Assembly: GCF_907164555.1 (NCBI RefSeq) | Contig: NZ_CAJQZC010000004.1 | Span: forward strand, 124,001 to 188,000 | Source: Paraburkholderia saeva | GTDB lineage: Bacteria > Pseudomonadota > Gammaproteobacteria > Burkholderiales > Burkholderiaceae | Direction: 5' to 3' | Length of the DNA: 64,000 nt | Shown: positions 25,280 through 33,719 of the stretch, piece after piece | Layout: each line of letters starts with the position of its first letter | Position numbering within the stretch: the stretch's first letter is position 1 | Program-made: the position numbers and the translations under genes | Notes under the pieces: generated by a model | Databases searched by the model: none | Told to the model about the DNA's origin: nothing | The model's input: only the letters and a program-made list of their open reading frames with translations

Positions 25280-26404
25280 TTATCCCGCGATAGCCGCTTC
25301 GAAACGCGTGGCAATTGCGCAGACCTGTTCGTCCGCGCCCTTGCGCCCGACGATCTGCAAGCCGGCCTTGAGCGTGCTACCGCCAACGGGTAGCGGAAGA
25401 CTGAGCGCGGGGTGGCCGCTCAGATTGAATGGGCGGATCAGCGAGGACATTGCAATCACCGAAACCCCGTTGCGCGCTTCATCGATCGTGACGGGAAACG
25501 CGGGGAGCGTGGGCAGGATGAGCACGTCGACGCTCTCGAGGGCGGCGTCGATTGCTGCGGTGATGTCGCGCCGCACCCGCTCTGCCGCTTCGAGTTGCGC
25601 ATCGGTTGTCTTCGACGCGTTGCGCAGGCGCGCATCGAGATCCGCGCCAAGCTGGCCGGTTTCGACGAGGTGACCAAACGCACGCCACGTCTCCGCGTTG
25701 ATGACGGTGAGCCCCGCGTCGAAGGCCGCTGCGAAGTGGGCGAGTTCAATCGGGCGTGTTGCGAAGCCGGCCTGTACGGGTGCTCGTGCGACGGCATCCC
25801 TGATTGCGGGCAGTGCATCGACGGCGACCACGCCGACGTTACATGTACCGCCTGAAGCCAGCGCTGCAACCCGGTCGAAACCCGGCGTAATCGCTGCCAT
25901 CGCTTCGACGATCATGCGCATGTCGCGCGCAAAGGGACCGACGCAATCGAGCGACGATTCACGAGGCGCGACACCCCGACGCGACACGCGGCCAAACGTC
26001 GGCTTGAACCCGGCCACACCGCAGCATGCAGCCGGCCCGCGAATCGAACCGCCGGTGTCGGTGCCAAGCGCGGCATCGGCGAGGCTCAGGCCGACCGCCG
26101 CTGCGGAGCCGCTCGACGAGCCGCCCGGAATACGCGTCGCGTCCTGCGGGTTGCGCGGTGTACCGGTGAAGTCGTTGATACCGGTCATGCCGAACGCCAG
26201 TTCATGCATGTTCGCCTTGCCGACGATGCGCCAGCCCGCAGCGAGCACGCGTTCGACCACTTCCGCGTGATTCTGCGCGGCGGGCGCATCGGCGAGCGCG
26301 CGGCTCGCGGCGGTCGTCGCGTGTCCGCCGATGTCGATCGTGTCCTTGATCGCGATGGTCGGGCCGTCGCCGCCCAGCGAAAACTCGCGAATGAATTCGT
26401 GCAT
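25280..26404 (-). CDS. iacH: Amidase-signature hydrolase (IacH-like)
   Basis: A 374-residue amidase-signature protein with the full Ser-Ser-Lys triad: Lys20 in AIKDTIDI, the cis-Ser around residue 96 in PGGSSSGSAAA and the nucleophile Ser120 in GTDTGGSIRGPA. It hydrolyses an amide bond. It is shorter than many family members (often 450 or more) but complete through the core. It follows iacI with a 4-base gap, which supports cotranscription. In iac clusters the amidase may process conjugates or ring-opened amides; exact substrate unproven. Confidence 0.88.
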   Translation of the reverse strand: MHEFIREFSLGGDGPTIAIKDTIDIGGHATTAASRALADAPAAQNHAEVVERVLAAGWRIVGKANMHELAFGMTGINDFTGTPRNPQDATRIPGGSSSGSAAAVGLSLADAALGTDTGGSIRGPAACCGVAGFKPTFGRVSRRGVAPRESSLDCVGPFARDMRMIVEAMAAITPGFDRVAALASGGTCNVGVVAVDALPAIRDAVARAPVQAGFATRPIELAHFAAAFDAGLTVINAETWRAFGHLVETGQLGADLDARLRNASKTTDAQLEAAERVRRDITAAIDAALESVDVLILPTLPAFPVTIDEARNGVSVIAMSSLIRPFNLSGHPALSLPLPVGGSTLKAGLQIVGRKGADEQVCAIATRFEAAIAG

Positions 26405-26408
26405 GCGT

Positions 26409-26975
26409 TCAGGTCCGTTCAGATGATGTAACGGGCGCCGGGCGTGGATTCACCTGCCACGGCGCGTCGAAAAGACGTTCGGTGCGGAAATGCGTGATCA
26501 GCCAGTCGCGGCCATTGGCGGCCGGCGCGAAGTCGATTTCGAGCCGCGCCGAAATCAGTTCGGCGGGCGCATCGACATAACCGGAAGCCTGCAACATGAT
26601 CCAGTGACCTTTCGCACGTGCGCCATCGATATCGACGTCGATTGTCTCCGACGTCAGAAAGTGCACGTTCACCGTGAAGTGCGGCGAGGGCGGCAGGTAA
26701 CGCGTCAGCATCGCGAGAATTTCCGCGTGACCCGTCAACCGGCCGAACCTGTTCGCGTACTGCGGGCCGATACCTTCCCACACCGCGTCGTGTGCAAAGA
26801 GGCCCGCGAGCGTCTCGCCATCGAGCACGCCCGATGGCACATCGCACAGCGCCATGTAACGCGAGATCGTATGGCGCACCGCGCGTTCGGCTTCGAGCGC
26901 GTCAAGGCGGCGCGTCAGCGTGGCAAGCGTCGTGTGCATATCGCCGGCTTCGGCGTCGTACGTCGTCGTGTTCAT
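26409..26975 (-). CDS. iacI: SnoaL/NTF2-like protein (IacI-like)
   Basis: A 188-residue single-domain protein of the SnoaL/NTF2 fold. Landmarks are the N-terminal helix ERAVRHTISRYMALCD, ETLAGLFAHDAVWEG, HFTVNVHFLTSETI and GHWIMLQASGYVD. The fold serves isomerases, dehydratases and dioxygenase beta subunits. It lies between the amidase and IacB genes in the order expected for iac loci. No catalytic assignment is possible from sequence reading alone. Confidence 0.82.
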   Translation of the reverse strand: MNTTTYDAEAGDMHTTLATLTRRLDALEAERAVRHTISRYMALCDVPSGVLDGETLAGLFAHDAVWEGIGPQYANRFGRLTGHAEILAMLTRYLPPSPHFTVNVHFLTSETIDVDIDGARAKGHWIMLQASGYVDAPAELISARLEIDFAPAANGRDWLITHFRTERLFDAPWQVNPRPAPVTSSERT

Positions 26976-26996
26976 CGCGTGGCGCTCACTGTGTAT

Positions 26997-27374
26997 TCAA
27001 GCCGGATTCGCGTGCTGCGGCGGCACAGCAAGCGCACGGCCGACGCGTGCTTCGATCTTGCCGTAGCGCCACAGGTTGTATTCGCCGACAGGCGTCGTGC
27101 GATACAGGTTGCACACGGCTACGGTCGTGTCGAAATCGACGACGTCGGCCATGATGTAGAACGTCCACGGCGCGTTGTCGGCGTTGCCGACGGTCAGACG
27201 GTCGTCGTCCATGATGCCGAGCACCTTGACGCCTTCCATCGATTCGATGGCGGCCAGCATTTTGCCGTACGCCTGCCAGACTTCGCCGATCTTCTCGCGC
27301 GGCAGGTCGAAGAAATTCTGCGTCACGCCGCAGCAGAAGAGGACGCGCAGCGGAAGCGATTGAGTATCGGCCAT
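26997..27374 (-). CDS. iacB: IacB-like small protein
   Basis: A 125-residue protein without a well-known enzymatic family. Recognisable IacB-type blocks are RVLFCCGVTQNFFD, VLGIMDDDRLTVG, WTFYIMADVVDF and the C-terminal PVGEYNLWRYGKIEARVGRAL. AAGGAG precedes the ATG at 27374; an earlier in-frame start at 27413 is less likely. It sits between the monooxygenase gene iacA and iacI. IacB function is not established; it may be a small accessory enzyme of the pathway. Confidence 0.75.
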   Translation of the reverse strand: MADTQSLPLRVLFCCGVTQNFFDLPREKIGEVWQAYGKMLAAIESMEGVKVLGIMDDDRLTVGNADNAPWTFYIMADVVDFDTTVAVCNLYRTTPVGEYNLWRYGKIEARVGRALAVPPQHANPA

Positions 27375-27482
27375 GAGAGACGACTCCTTGAATTCAGTGA
27401 AAGCGTTGAACACGCCAAAAACATTCGAACCATGAAAAGCACGCCCGGCTTTGTGCGAGCCGTGCGCGCTGGAAAGACAGGC

Positions 27483-28661
27483 TTAGAGATAACCGGGAAT
27501 CGGCGGCACGCCGACGAACACCGCGCCCGCGCCATCGAAATTGCCTTCGCCGAGAAACGCGTGCTGCGTGACCACCATCGAGTCGCGCAGCAGGCGCTGC
27601 AGCGGATGCGTGCGATAGATCGCCATCGTGCCGCCCAGGCGGTAAGCGCGATGCACGACGTCGGCGCCTTCGCGGGCAATCTGCGTCGCCGCGAGTCGCA
27701 GCAGGCTGACCTGATCGGGCGTGACCGGGTTACCCGCGAGAATCGATTGCCACACATCGTTCGTCGATTCGTAGAAGAACGCACGCGCTGAGCGCAGCTG
27801 CGCTTCGGCTTTCGCCAGTTCGATGCGGTAGTACGCGCGGTCAGCCAGTTGCGGCGCACCGGTCGTGGTCTTGCGGCCACCGGCCATCTGGTTCGCGACA
27901 TCGAGCGCCGCGCGCGCGAGGCCCAGGTTCACGACAGCCAGCACCTGTGCGGCGTATGCGATTGTCGGGTAGCGATAGAGCGGCTCGTCGACGGTCGGCT
28001 CGCCGCCGCGCACGAACGTCCACGCGTCGGCAACGAACTGGTCGGATACGCGCAGGTCGTGGCTGCCGGTACCCTGCATGCCGACCACGTCCCAGTTGTC
28101 GACGATGTCGACCTGATGCGGGCGAAACACGGCCGTGCGCGGCTTGCCCGGTGCGCCGCCGCCATTCGCGCCACCCGTGCCGATGCCGACGCCCAGCCAG
28201 TCCGCGCCCTTGCAGCCGCTTGCGAATTTCCACGTGCCGTTCACGCGGAAGCCGCCGTCGACGGGTTGCGCCGGCTGCACCGGAAAGAGGCCGCCTGCGA
28301 ACACCTGGTCCGGACCGTCGGCGTAGATTTCGGCCTGGGTTTCGAGCGGCAGAGCGGCAAGGTACACGTTCGCCGAACCGAAGCTCGCGACCCACGCGGC
28401 GGAGCCGTCGGCCACTGCGATGCGCTCGATCATCTCGAGAAACGCGGCCGGCGCGAGCGCGTCGCCACCAAAGCGCTTCGGCGTGCCCGCGCGGTAGACG
28501 CCCGCGCGCTTGAGCTTCGCGATCACATCGCGCGGGACGTGCGACAGGCGATCGAATTCGTCGCGACGCGCGGCGATTTCCGCGATCACTTCATCGAGCG
28601 GCAGGGTTTGCGCGCTGGACATTTCCGGTACTGCGGCGACGACGCACGCGGTGGCTGACAT
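27483..28661 (-). CDS. iacA: Flavin-dependent monooxygenase, acyl-CoA dehydrogenase fold (IacA-like)
   Basis: A 392-residue protein with the acyl-CoA-dehydrogenase fold used by two-component flavin monooxygenases such as HpaB/HsaA relatives. Blocks seen are GTPKRFGGDALAPAAFLEMI, AWVASFGSANVYLA, WKFASGCKGADWLGVG, WDVVGMQGTGSHDLRV and GGTMAIYRTHPLQRLLRD. IacA performs the first oxidation of indole-3-acetic acid using reduced flavin from a reductase such as IacG. AAGGAG lies 10 bases before the ATG at 28661. It heads the minus-strand set A-B-I-H-E. A conserved motif lies upstream at about 28788. Confidence 0.87.
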   Translation of the reverse strand: MSATACVVAAVPEMSSAQTLPLDEVIAEIAARRDEFDRLSHVPRDVIAKLKRAGVYRAGTPKRFGGDALAPAAFLEMIERIAVADGSAAWVASFGSANVYLAALPLETQAEIYADGPDQVFAGGLFPVQPAQPVDGGFRVNGTWKFASGCKGADWLGVGIGTGGANGGGAPGKPRTAVFRPHQVDIVDNWDVVGMQGTGSHDLRVSDQFVADAWTFVRGGEPTVDEPLYRYPTIAYAAQVLAVVNLGLARAALDVANQMAGGRKTTTGAPQLADRAYYRIELAKAEAQLRSARAFFYESTNDVWQSILAGNPVTPDQVSLLRLAATQIAREGADVVHRAYRLGGTMAIYRTHPLQRLLRDSMVVTQHAFLGEGNFDGAGAVFVGVPPIPGYL

Positions 28662-28787
28662 GATGGCAATTCTCCTTGATCCGGTATCGGCTAAAAGACG
28701 TTGCACGCACGTTGAATGGGCCTCGTGCACGGTGATGACCAGTCTAGAAACGCAAAAAGAAGCCTTCAATTGGGGCGCGGGACGCAC

Positions 28788-28810
28788 TTTTAGGTAACGT
28801 ACCGGGTGCG
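28788..28810 (-). promoter_or_regulatory. Weaker copy of the shared motif upstream of iacA
   Basis: The plus strand has TTTTAGG, then GTACC-GGGTGC. It shares the (T)ACC-GGGTGC half with the site at 36445 but lacks one central base and differs in the spacer. It lies about 130 bases before iacA, similar to the placement of the other two copies. Confidence 0.3.
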
Positions 28811-28914
28811 TCTAAAGAAATCTTCAGACGCCGGCCACGCACGCAGGTGTTATGTTTCGTCGCATACGTCAATTGCGCGTCGCACCGTCTCACCCGACCT
28901 GACCGCCAGAAGCC

Positions 28915-30438
28915 ATGAACTTTCCCGCCGACGAGGATTTCCACCGCCTGCTCGATGCGCTCACGCAGTGCATCCTGCTGCATGACGCCGAAACGAAGGC
29001 GATCGTCTGGGCCAATCGCGCGGCGTGCGACGCGCTCGGCTTTTCGCTCGAGGAAATGCTGCCGCTCAAGGCGGCCGACATGACGCGCCCGGTGCCGAAG
29101 TACCGCCGCGAGATTGGCGTCGGCGCGATGGATCGCTCGATCACACAGGGGCCGCAGGTCTACGAGTGGTGCTACCGCTCGCGCTCGGGCGTCGACATGC
29201 TTTCCGAGGCGATCGCGACGTATGTGCCGCTTGCCTCGCGCGCCGTGGTGATGGTGCAGTTCCGCGACATCAGCGCCGAAGACGCCGTCAAGCAGACACT
29301 GCGTCGCTACGAATCGCGGCTGCGCGAATTCATGCAGGATCTGGGCGAAGGCGTCGCGGTGCTGACGCCTGCGGGCGGCGTCGAGTTCATCAGCGAATCC
29401 GGGCGGCGCGTGCTCGGCATCGCCGACGATGCGCCGATGGGCGGCGTGCTCGACTACTGCAACGAGAACGACCGCGACCGGCTGCTCGAACAGCTCGATC
29501 ATGCACCGCGTATCCAGCCTTCCGCGCCGCAGCGCTACCGCATTACGCGCCGCGATGGTGCCGCGCGCTGGCTGCGTATCACGTGCCGCCGCATCGAAAT
29601 CGAAGACGACCTGAACGGCCTCCTGATCCACTTTCGCGATATCACCGACGAAGTCACGATCGAAGAAACGCGCCGCACCCAGGCGCGCATGCTCGAATAC
29701 GCGGGACGGTACAACGCGATGGGCGAGATGGCGACCGCGATTGCCCACGAACTGAGCCAGCCGCTTGCTGCCGTGCGCAATTTCATCGAAGGCGCGATCC
29801 GGCGTCTCGCCCAGCCGGGTCCCGTCGACGACGCGATCTGGGGGCTGCGCAGCGCCGACCGTCAGGCGGAACACGCGGCGTTGATCATCAAGAGCGTGCG
29901 CGAATACATCGTCAAACGTGAGCCGACGGAAGCGCTGGTCGATCTGCGCGACGTACTGGGCGACGTCGCGTATTTCATCGAACTGCGCGCGCGCGAAATG
30001 GACGTGAAGGTGACGATCACCCAGGCGCCCGACACATTGCCGGTGTACTGCGAGCGTGTGCTGATCGGTCAGGTGATCCTGAACCTTGCGTTCAACGCCA
30101 TCGACGCGCTTGCCGATGTCGATGCGCCACGCCGGCATCTGCAGCTTGTCACGATGTTGCGCGGCACGCAGGCGATCGTGCAGGTCGCGGATAACGGACC
30201 GGGCGTGCCGGAGGGCGCGCACGGCCGTCTCTTCGACGGCTTTTCTTCGTCGAAGGTAGGCGGCAACGGAATTGGTCTGTCGCTCTGCAAGAACATCGTC
30301 ACGCGACACAACGGCGAGATCCGGGCGGAGCCGGCCGAGAAGGGCGGCCTTGTATGCAGCTTCGCGCTGCCACTTGCGCCGGCAAGCGACGAAGCAGCGC
30401 AGGCCGCATCGTCGCCTGATACCGAGACCAAAGACTAA
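28915..30438 (+). CDS. Soluble PAS-domain sensor histidine kinase
   Basis: A 507-residue cytoplasmic kinase with no membrane segments. Two PAS domains (about 11-125 and 130-245) are followed by a dimerisation helix with His278 in AIAHELSQPLAAVRNF and an ATPase domain containing NLAFNAIDAL, VADNGPGVPEG and GNGIGLSLCKNIV. This FixL-like layout pairs naturally with the FixJ-like regulator at 23766. It probably senses indole-acetic acid or an intermediate in the cytoplasm. Its stop overlaps the convergent tautomerase gene by 4 bases. Confidence 0.93.
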   Translation: MNFPADEDFHRLLDALTQCILLHDAETKAIVWANRAACDALGFSLEEMLPLKAADMTRPVPKYRREIGVGAMDRSITQGPQVYEWCYRSRSGVDMLSEAIATYVPLASRAVVMVQFRDISAEDAVKQTLRRYESRLREFMQDLGEGVAVLTPAGGVEFISESGRRVLGIADDAPMGGVLDYCNENDRDRLLEQLDHAPRIQPSAPQRYRITRRDGAARWLRITCRRIEIEDDLNGLLIHFRDITDEVTIEETRRTQARMLEYAGRYNAMGEMATAIAHELSQPLAAVRNFIEGAIRRLAQPGPVDDAIWGLRSADRQAEHAALIIKSVREYIVKREPTEALVDLRDVLGDVAYFIELRAREMDVKVTITQAPDTLPVYCERVLIGQVILNLAFNAIDALADVDAPRRHLQLVTMLRGTQAIVQVADNGPGVPEGAHGRLFDGFSSSKVGGNGIGLSLCKNIVTRHNGEIRAEPAEKGGLVCSFALPLAPASDEAAQAASSPDTETKD

Positions 30439-30821
30439 CGGCCGAGTGATTTCGCTGTCTTGCCGCCGATGCCGAAATCGGTGTTCGGGATATCCTTGAT
30501 CATCACGCGCGTGACGTCGAGCGGCGCGCCGAGGATATCGGCGCTGGTCTTGCCGAGTGCCGCGATCAGCGCGGTCTTCTGCGCTGGCGTGCGACCTGCA
30601 ATCAGGATCGCGACGATCACCGGCAGCGAAGCGGGTGCGCCCGCAACAGACGTGTTTCCACCGATGCCAAAATCGCTGTCGGGCAGCTCGCTCAACAGAA
30701 TGCGAACCGATTCAGCGGGTGTGCTGATTGCATCCACGGTGGCCTGCGTGAGTCCAGAAATGAGCGATGCCTTGCGCGCTTCCGGTTGGCCCGCAGGCAG
30801 ATAGACTTCGAGTGTCGGCAT
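30435..30821 (-). CDS. Tandem 4-oxalocrotonate-tautomerase-like protein
   Basis: A 128-residue protein made of two similar tautomerase units of about 64 residues. Each has the pattern helix, L..LT-ATVDA or LG-TSADILGAP, then a DSDFGIGG or NTDFGIGG turn. The first unit begins with the catalytic Pro exposed after Met (MPTLEVYLPAG). Ordinary 4-OT subunits are about 62 residues, so this is a fused or duplicated form. It may ketonise an enol produced by ring oxidation. It is not a standard iac gene as far as I recall. Confidence 0.82.
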   Translation of the reverse strand: MPTLEVYLPAGQPEARKASLISGLTQATVDAISTPAESVRILLSELPDSDFGIGGNTSVAGAPASLPVIVAILIAGRTPAQKTALIAALGKTSADILGAPLDVTRVMIKDIPNTDFGIGGKTAKSLGR

Positions 30822-30901
30822 GGTTGGGTGTGGGTGATTGATTCGGTATCGCGACGCGGGTTGCTTTTACAGCCTCAATGCACCGCGCGTCGCGTGTGTC
30901 G

Positions 30902-31402
30902 TTACAGCAGGAAGCCGATTGCGTTCAACGCTTCGTTCGAATCGATCAGCCGGATCACCTTCTGCTCGATACGTGGCTCGCCGTCCGTGAAGCGGATACG
31001 GTGCGTCAGATCGGCCGCGAACAGCGTCGTCGTGCCGCGTTTGCACGCGACGATCACTTGCGACGAATTGACTTCGACCACGTCGGCCGCATCGCTCGTC
31101 AGCGTGAAACGCGAGACGGTGCGCACGGTGCGCGCCGCGTCGCTCGCGGATGCCGAATAGCCCGACACCATTCGCTGCACGCGCTTTTCACGCATGTCCT
31201 GATCGTCGAACACGTAGTTGAGCGTCGACGCGAAGTCGGTGGTCGCATGATCGATCGGCACCACGTAGAAGCCCGACGGTGTCCACAGGTCGAGCCACGC
31301 ACGATAGTCCTTGCGATCCAGCAGTTCGGCCTCGCGCCAGATGAGCTCGACAGCGGCGGTGAAAGTCTGCTGCGAGAAAAGCGTGTTCCTGTCGTCCATC
31401 AT
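30902..31402 (-). CDS. iacD: Ring-hydroxylating dioxygenase beta subunit (IacD-like)
   Basis: A 166-residue small subunit of a Rieske non-heme iron dioxygenase. The SnoaL-like fold is marked by FTAAVELIWREAELLDRKDY, WLDLWTPSGFYVVPID, MREKRVQRMVSG and the C-terminal VIRLIDSNEALNAI. The ATG at 31402 overlaps the stop of the alpha-subunit gene, and GGAG inside that gene serves as its ribosome site, so the two subunits are coupled. It supports assembly of the alpha subunit encoded upstream. Confidence 0.9.
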   Translation of the reverse strand: MMDDRNTLFSQQTFTAAVELIWREAELLDRKDYRAWLDLWTPSGFYVVPIDHATTDFASTLNYVFDDQDMREKRVQRMVSGYSASASDAARTVRTVSRFTLTSDAADVVEVNSSQVIVACKRGTTTLFAADLTHRIRFTDGEPRIEQKVIRLIDSNEALNAIGFLL

Positions 31403-32682
31403 GCCTGCTCCATCATCGTGCGCCATTGCGCGTACGCTTCGCGCATGCCGGTTTCGTCGGTTGCGTGTGCGGTCTTTTCGCCATTCGGCGCGGTGTTTTC
31501 GCGGTTGAGTCCCCGGTTCACGAGAATCGGCAGATCCGGTCCGGCGTGCGAGCCGCGCTGCACGCGTTCCCAGGCTTCGGCGTCATCGGGGCTGCCGAAC
31601 CCGAACGGGCCCTGGAAGTGTTCATGAATGCGCAGACGCACGCGGTTCGCTTCATCGGGGCCGCCATCCATCGCCAGCGCGACGTGACGGATTTCGGTTT
31701 CGTTCGCCGAGATCGGGCGCAGCACGCGGAAAAATGCCATCGAAAGCGCGAGGTTCGGGAACAGGTTCAGATTGAAGCCGACACCCATCAGCGAGCGCAC
31801 GATGCGCCGCACTTCTTCCGGCGTGTGCTTTTTCGCGAGTGTGGCGGCCAGTTCCTGGAAGCGTTCGGGAATCGGTGCGCCGTCGTCCTGATCGAGATCG
31901 ACGAGTTCCGGCACGAGCACGGCGAGGCTGTGACCGTTGCCGAGCGAGCGGCAGAACGCCTCGTCGCTGGTCATGAAGCTGGTGATCGCGGCTGCGGTTT
32001 CCTCGTCGATCGATTTCATCCACGACTTGTGGACGACCGGGAAGTGGTACAGGTCCGTCGTGTTTTCGAGCTGGATCTTCCAGTTACCCTTGAAGCGAAA
32101 CTTGTGCTCGCCGTTCGACTTGATCGGATAGCCCGCGCCCTGTTTCATGAAAAGGTCGATCCACGGCTTCGCGCCGCCCAGGAAATCTTCAAGCGGTTCG
32201 ACGTTTTCGTCGAAGCTGGCGAAGATCAGACCTTGATAGATGCCTACACGCAGACTCGCAAGCGGCAGCTCCGACTTTTCGACGACGCCTTCATAGCCAT
32301 CGCCATAAGGCAGCGCGCGCAGCGCGCCGTCGAGCCCATACGACCAGCTGTGATACGGGCACGTAAAACCCTTGGCGTTGCCCTTGTGCTCTTCGCAGAC
32401 CGTCGCGCCGCGATGGCGGCAACGATTCTGCAGCACGTTGACCTTGCCGCTCTTGTCGCGAACGACGATCACCGGCTGGCGGCCGATCGTCGTCGTGCGG
32501 AAGTCGCCCGGATTCGGCAGTTCGCTTTCGTGCGCGACCCAGATCCACGTCTTGTAGAAAATGCGTTCGAGCTCGGCTTCGAAAACCGCCGGGTCGTAGT
32601 ACAGCGAAGGGGCAACGCGATCGCCTTGCGCGCGTTGATGCAGCGCGCTGGTATCGATCGTCTGGTAACAGGATTCGCTCAT
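31399..32682 (-). CDS. iacC: Rieske ring-hydroxylating dioxygenase alpha subunit (IacC-like)
   Basis: A 427-residue oxygenase large subunit. The Rieske cluster ligands are Cys88 and His90 (NRCRHRG) plus Cys108 and His111 (TCPYHSW). The catalytic iron site is in TTDLYHFPVVHKSW. It matches dioxygenases of the IacC/anthranilate-type group and would act on an oxindole-type intermediate, using the reductase at 33720. It is transcribed from the divergent region shared with the LysR gene, where a TTGAT-N12-ATCAA dyad lies. The enzyme class is certain; the substrate is inferred from the gene set. Confidence 0.92.
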   Translation of the reverse strand: MSESCYQTIDTSALHQRAQGDRVAPSLYYDPAVFEAELERIFYKTWIWVAHESELPNPGDFRTTTIGRQPVIVVRDKSGKVNVLQNRCRHRGATVCEEHKGNAKGFTCPYHSWSYGLDGALRALPYGDGYEGVVEKSELPLASLRVGIYQGLIFASFDENVEPLEDFLGGAKPWIDLFMKQGAGYPIKSNGEHKFRFKGNWKIQLENTTDLYHFPVVHKSWMKSIDEETAAAITSFMTSDEAFCRSLGNGHSLAVLVPELVDLDQDDGAPIPERFQELAATLAKKHTPEEVRRIVRSLMGVGFNLNLFPNLALSMAFFRVLRPISANETEIRHVALAMDGGPDEANRVRLRIHEHFQGPFGFGSPDDAEAWERVQRGSHAGPDLPILVNRGLNRENTAPNGEKTAHATDETGMREAYAQWRTMMEQA

Positions 32683-32747
32683 GATCGTGTCTGATTGTGG
32701 GGTGGACGATGAAACACAGTCTGGATTGCCGGGTGATATGCGTCAAA

Positions 32748-32769
32748 TTGATCTAAAATAACTGATCAA
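32748..32769. promoter_or_regulatory. LysR-type dyad between iacC and lysR genes
   Basis: TTGAT at 32748-32752 and ATCAA at 32765-32769 form a perfect inverted repeat with a 12-base AT-rich spacer, just before the LysR start. This is the usual activator site between a LysR gene and its divergent target. Confidence 0.6.
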
Positions 32770-32778
32770 ATCAATCTG

Positions 32779-33711
32779 ATGGATATCTGGATGAATTCGC
32801 TCGATCACGTCGACCTCAATCTGCTGCGTGTCTTTCAGGCCATCGTCGAGGAACGCAGCCTGACGCGCGCGGGCCAGCGGCTCGCGCTGTCGCAGCCGGC
32901 CATCAGTTATTCGCTGGGACGTCTGCGCACGCTGTTCGACGATCCGCTGTTCATCCGCACGCGCGCCGGCATGCAGCCCACGCCGATTGCGCTGGAACTG
33001 TCGGGTATCGTCGGGCGTGCGCTGGATACGGTGCGCGAGGCGTTGCGGTATGCGGAGCATTTCGATCCGGCCGTCAGCACGCGCACGTTCCGTCTGTCGC
33101 TATCGGACGCGGGTGAACTCGCGTACCTGCCGCCGATCTGCGAGGCGCTGCACCGGCAGGCGCCGCGCGTGCGGTTGCGCATCGAGCCGCTGCCCGTCGA
33201 GGAAATCGAAGATGCGTTACGCGCGAGCCGGCTCGATTTCGCGATCGGCAATCTGCCGACGCTCACGGCGCATACGCGGCATCAGTTGCTGTTCGAGGAG
33301 ACGTACGTCTGTATGACGAGAAAGCGCCGCGGCCTGCCGCGCGGGCAGGCGCTCAGTCTCGCGCAGTTTCTGGAGGCGTCGCACGTGCAGATTACGTCGG
33401 TGGAGCACAGCCACCATGCGCTCGACGACGCCTTCCGTTCGAAAGGCGTGGGGCGGCATATCGCACTCGAATTGCCGCATTTCGTGGCGTTGCCGAACGT
33501 GCTGGCTGTCACGGACCTGTTCGCGACCTTGCCGCGCCGTCTTGCGCAGATTTTCAATCGCGATCAGGGCTTCCAGATCTATGAATTGCCGGTCGCGCTA
33601 CCGGCCGCGCAGGTGACGATGCACTGGCACGAGAACTTCGATCAGGACGAAGGCAACGTCTGGCTGCGCAACCTGATGGGCGGCATCGTGCAGCAATCGA
33701 TCAGCGCCTGA
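32779..33711 (+). CDS. LysR-family regulator of the iac locus
   Basis: A 310-residue LysR protein. The N-terminal helix-turn-helix is DLNLLRVFQAIVEERSLTRA, followed by LSQPAISYSLGRLRTLFDDP; the C-terminal effector domain follows with the RLSLSDAGELAYLPP start typical of the NodD/NahR-like group. It is divergent from iacC and likely activates iacC-D from the dyad at 32748. Together with the two-component pair, this gives two layers of control in one locus. Confidence 0.92.
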   Translation: MDIWMNSLDHVDLNLLRVFQAIVEERSLTRAGQRLALSQPAISYSLGRLRTLFDDPLFIRTRAGMQPTPIALELSGIVGRALDTVREALRYAEHFDPAVSTRTFRLSLSDAGELAYLPPICEALHRQAPRVRLRIEPLPVEEIEDALRASRLDFAIGNLPTLTAHTRHQLLFEETYVCMTRKRRGLPRGQALSLAQFLEASHVQITSVEHSHHALDDAFRSKGVGRHIALELPHFVALPNVLAVTDLFATLPRRLAQIFNRDQGFQIYELPVALPAAQVTMHWHENFDQDEGNVWLRNLMGGIVQQSISA

Positions 33712-33719
33712 CCCAGGGC

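Noticed and set aside
26490..27791. A 433-codon plus-strand frame across the iac genes
   Set aside because: It is antisense to iacI, iacB and iacA, is Arg/His-rich and has no family motif. It is a codon shadow of GC-rich genes.
28744..30309. A 521-codon minus-strand frame opposite the histidine kinase
   Set aside because: The opposite strand encodes a complete PAS kinase with all motifs; this frame shows only the Arg/His/Ala composition of a shadow.
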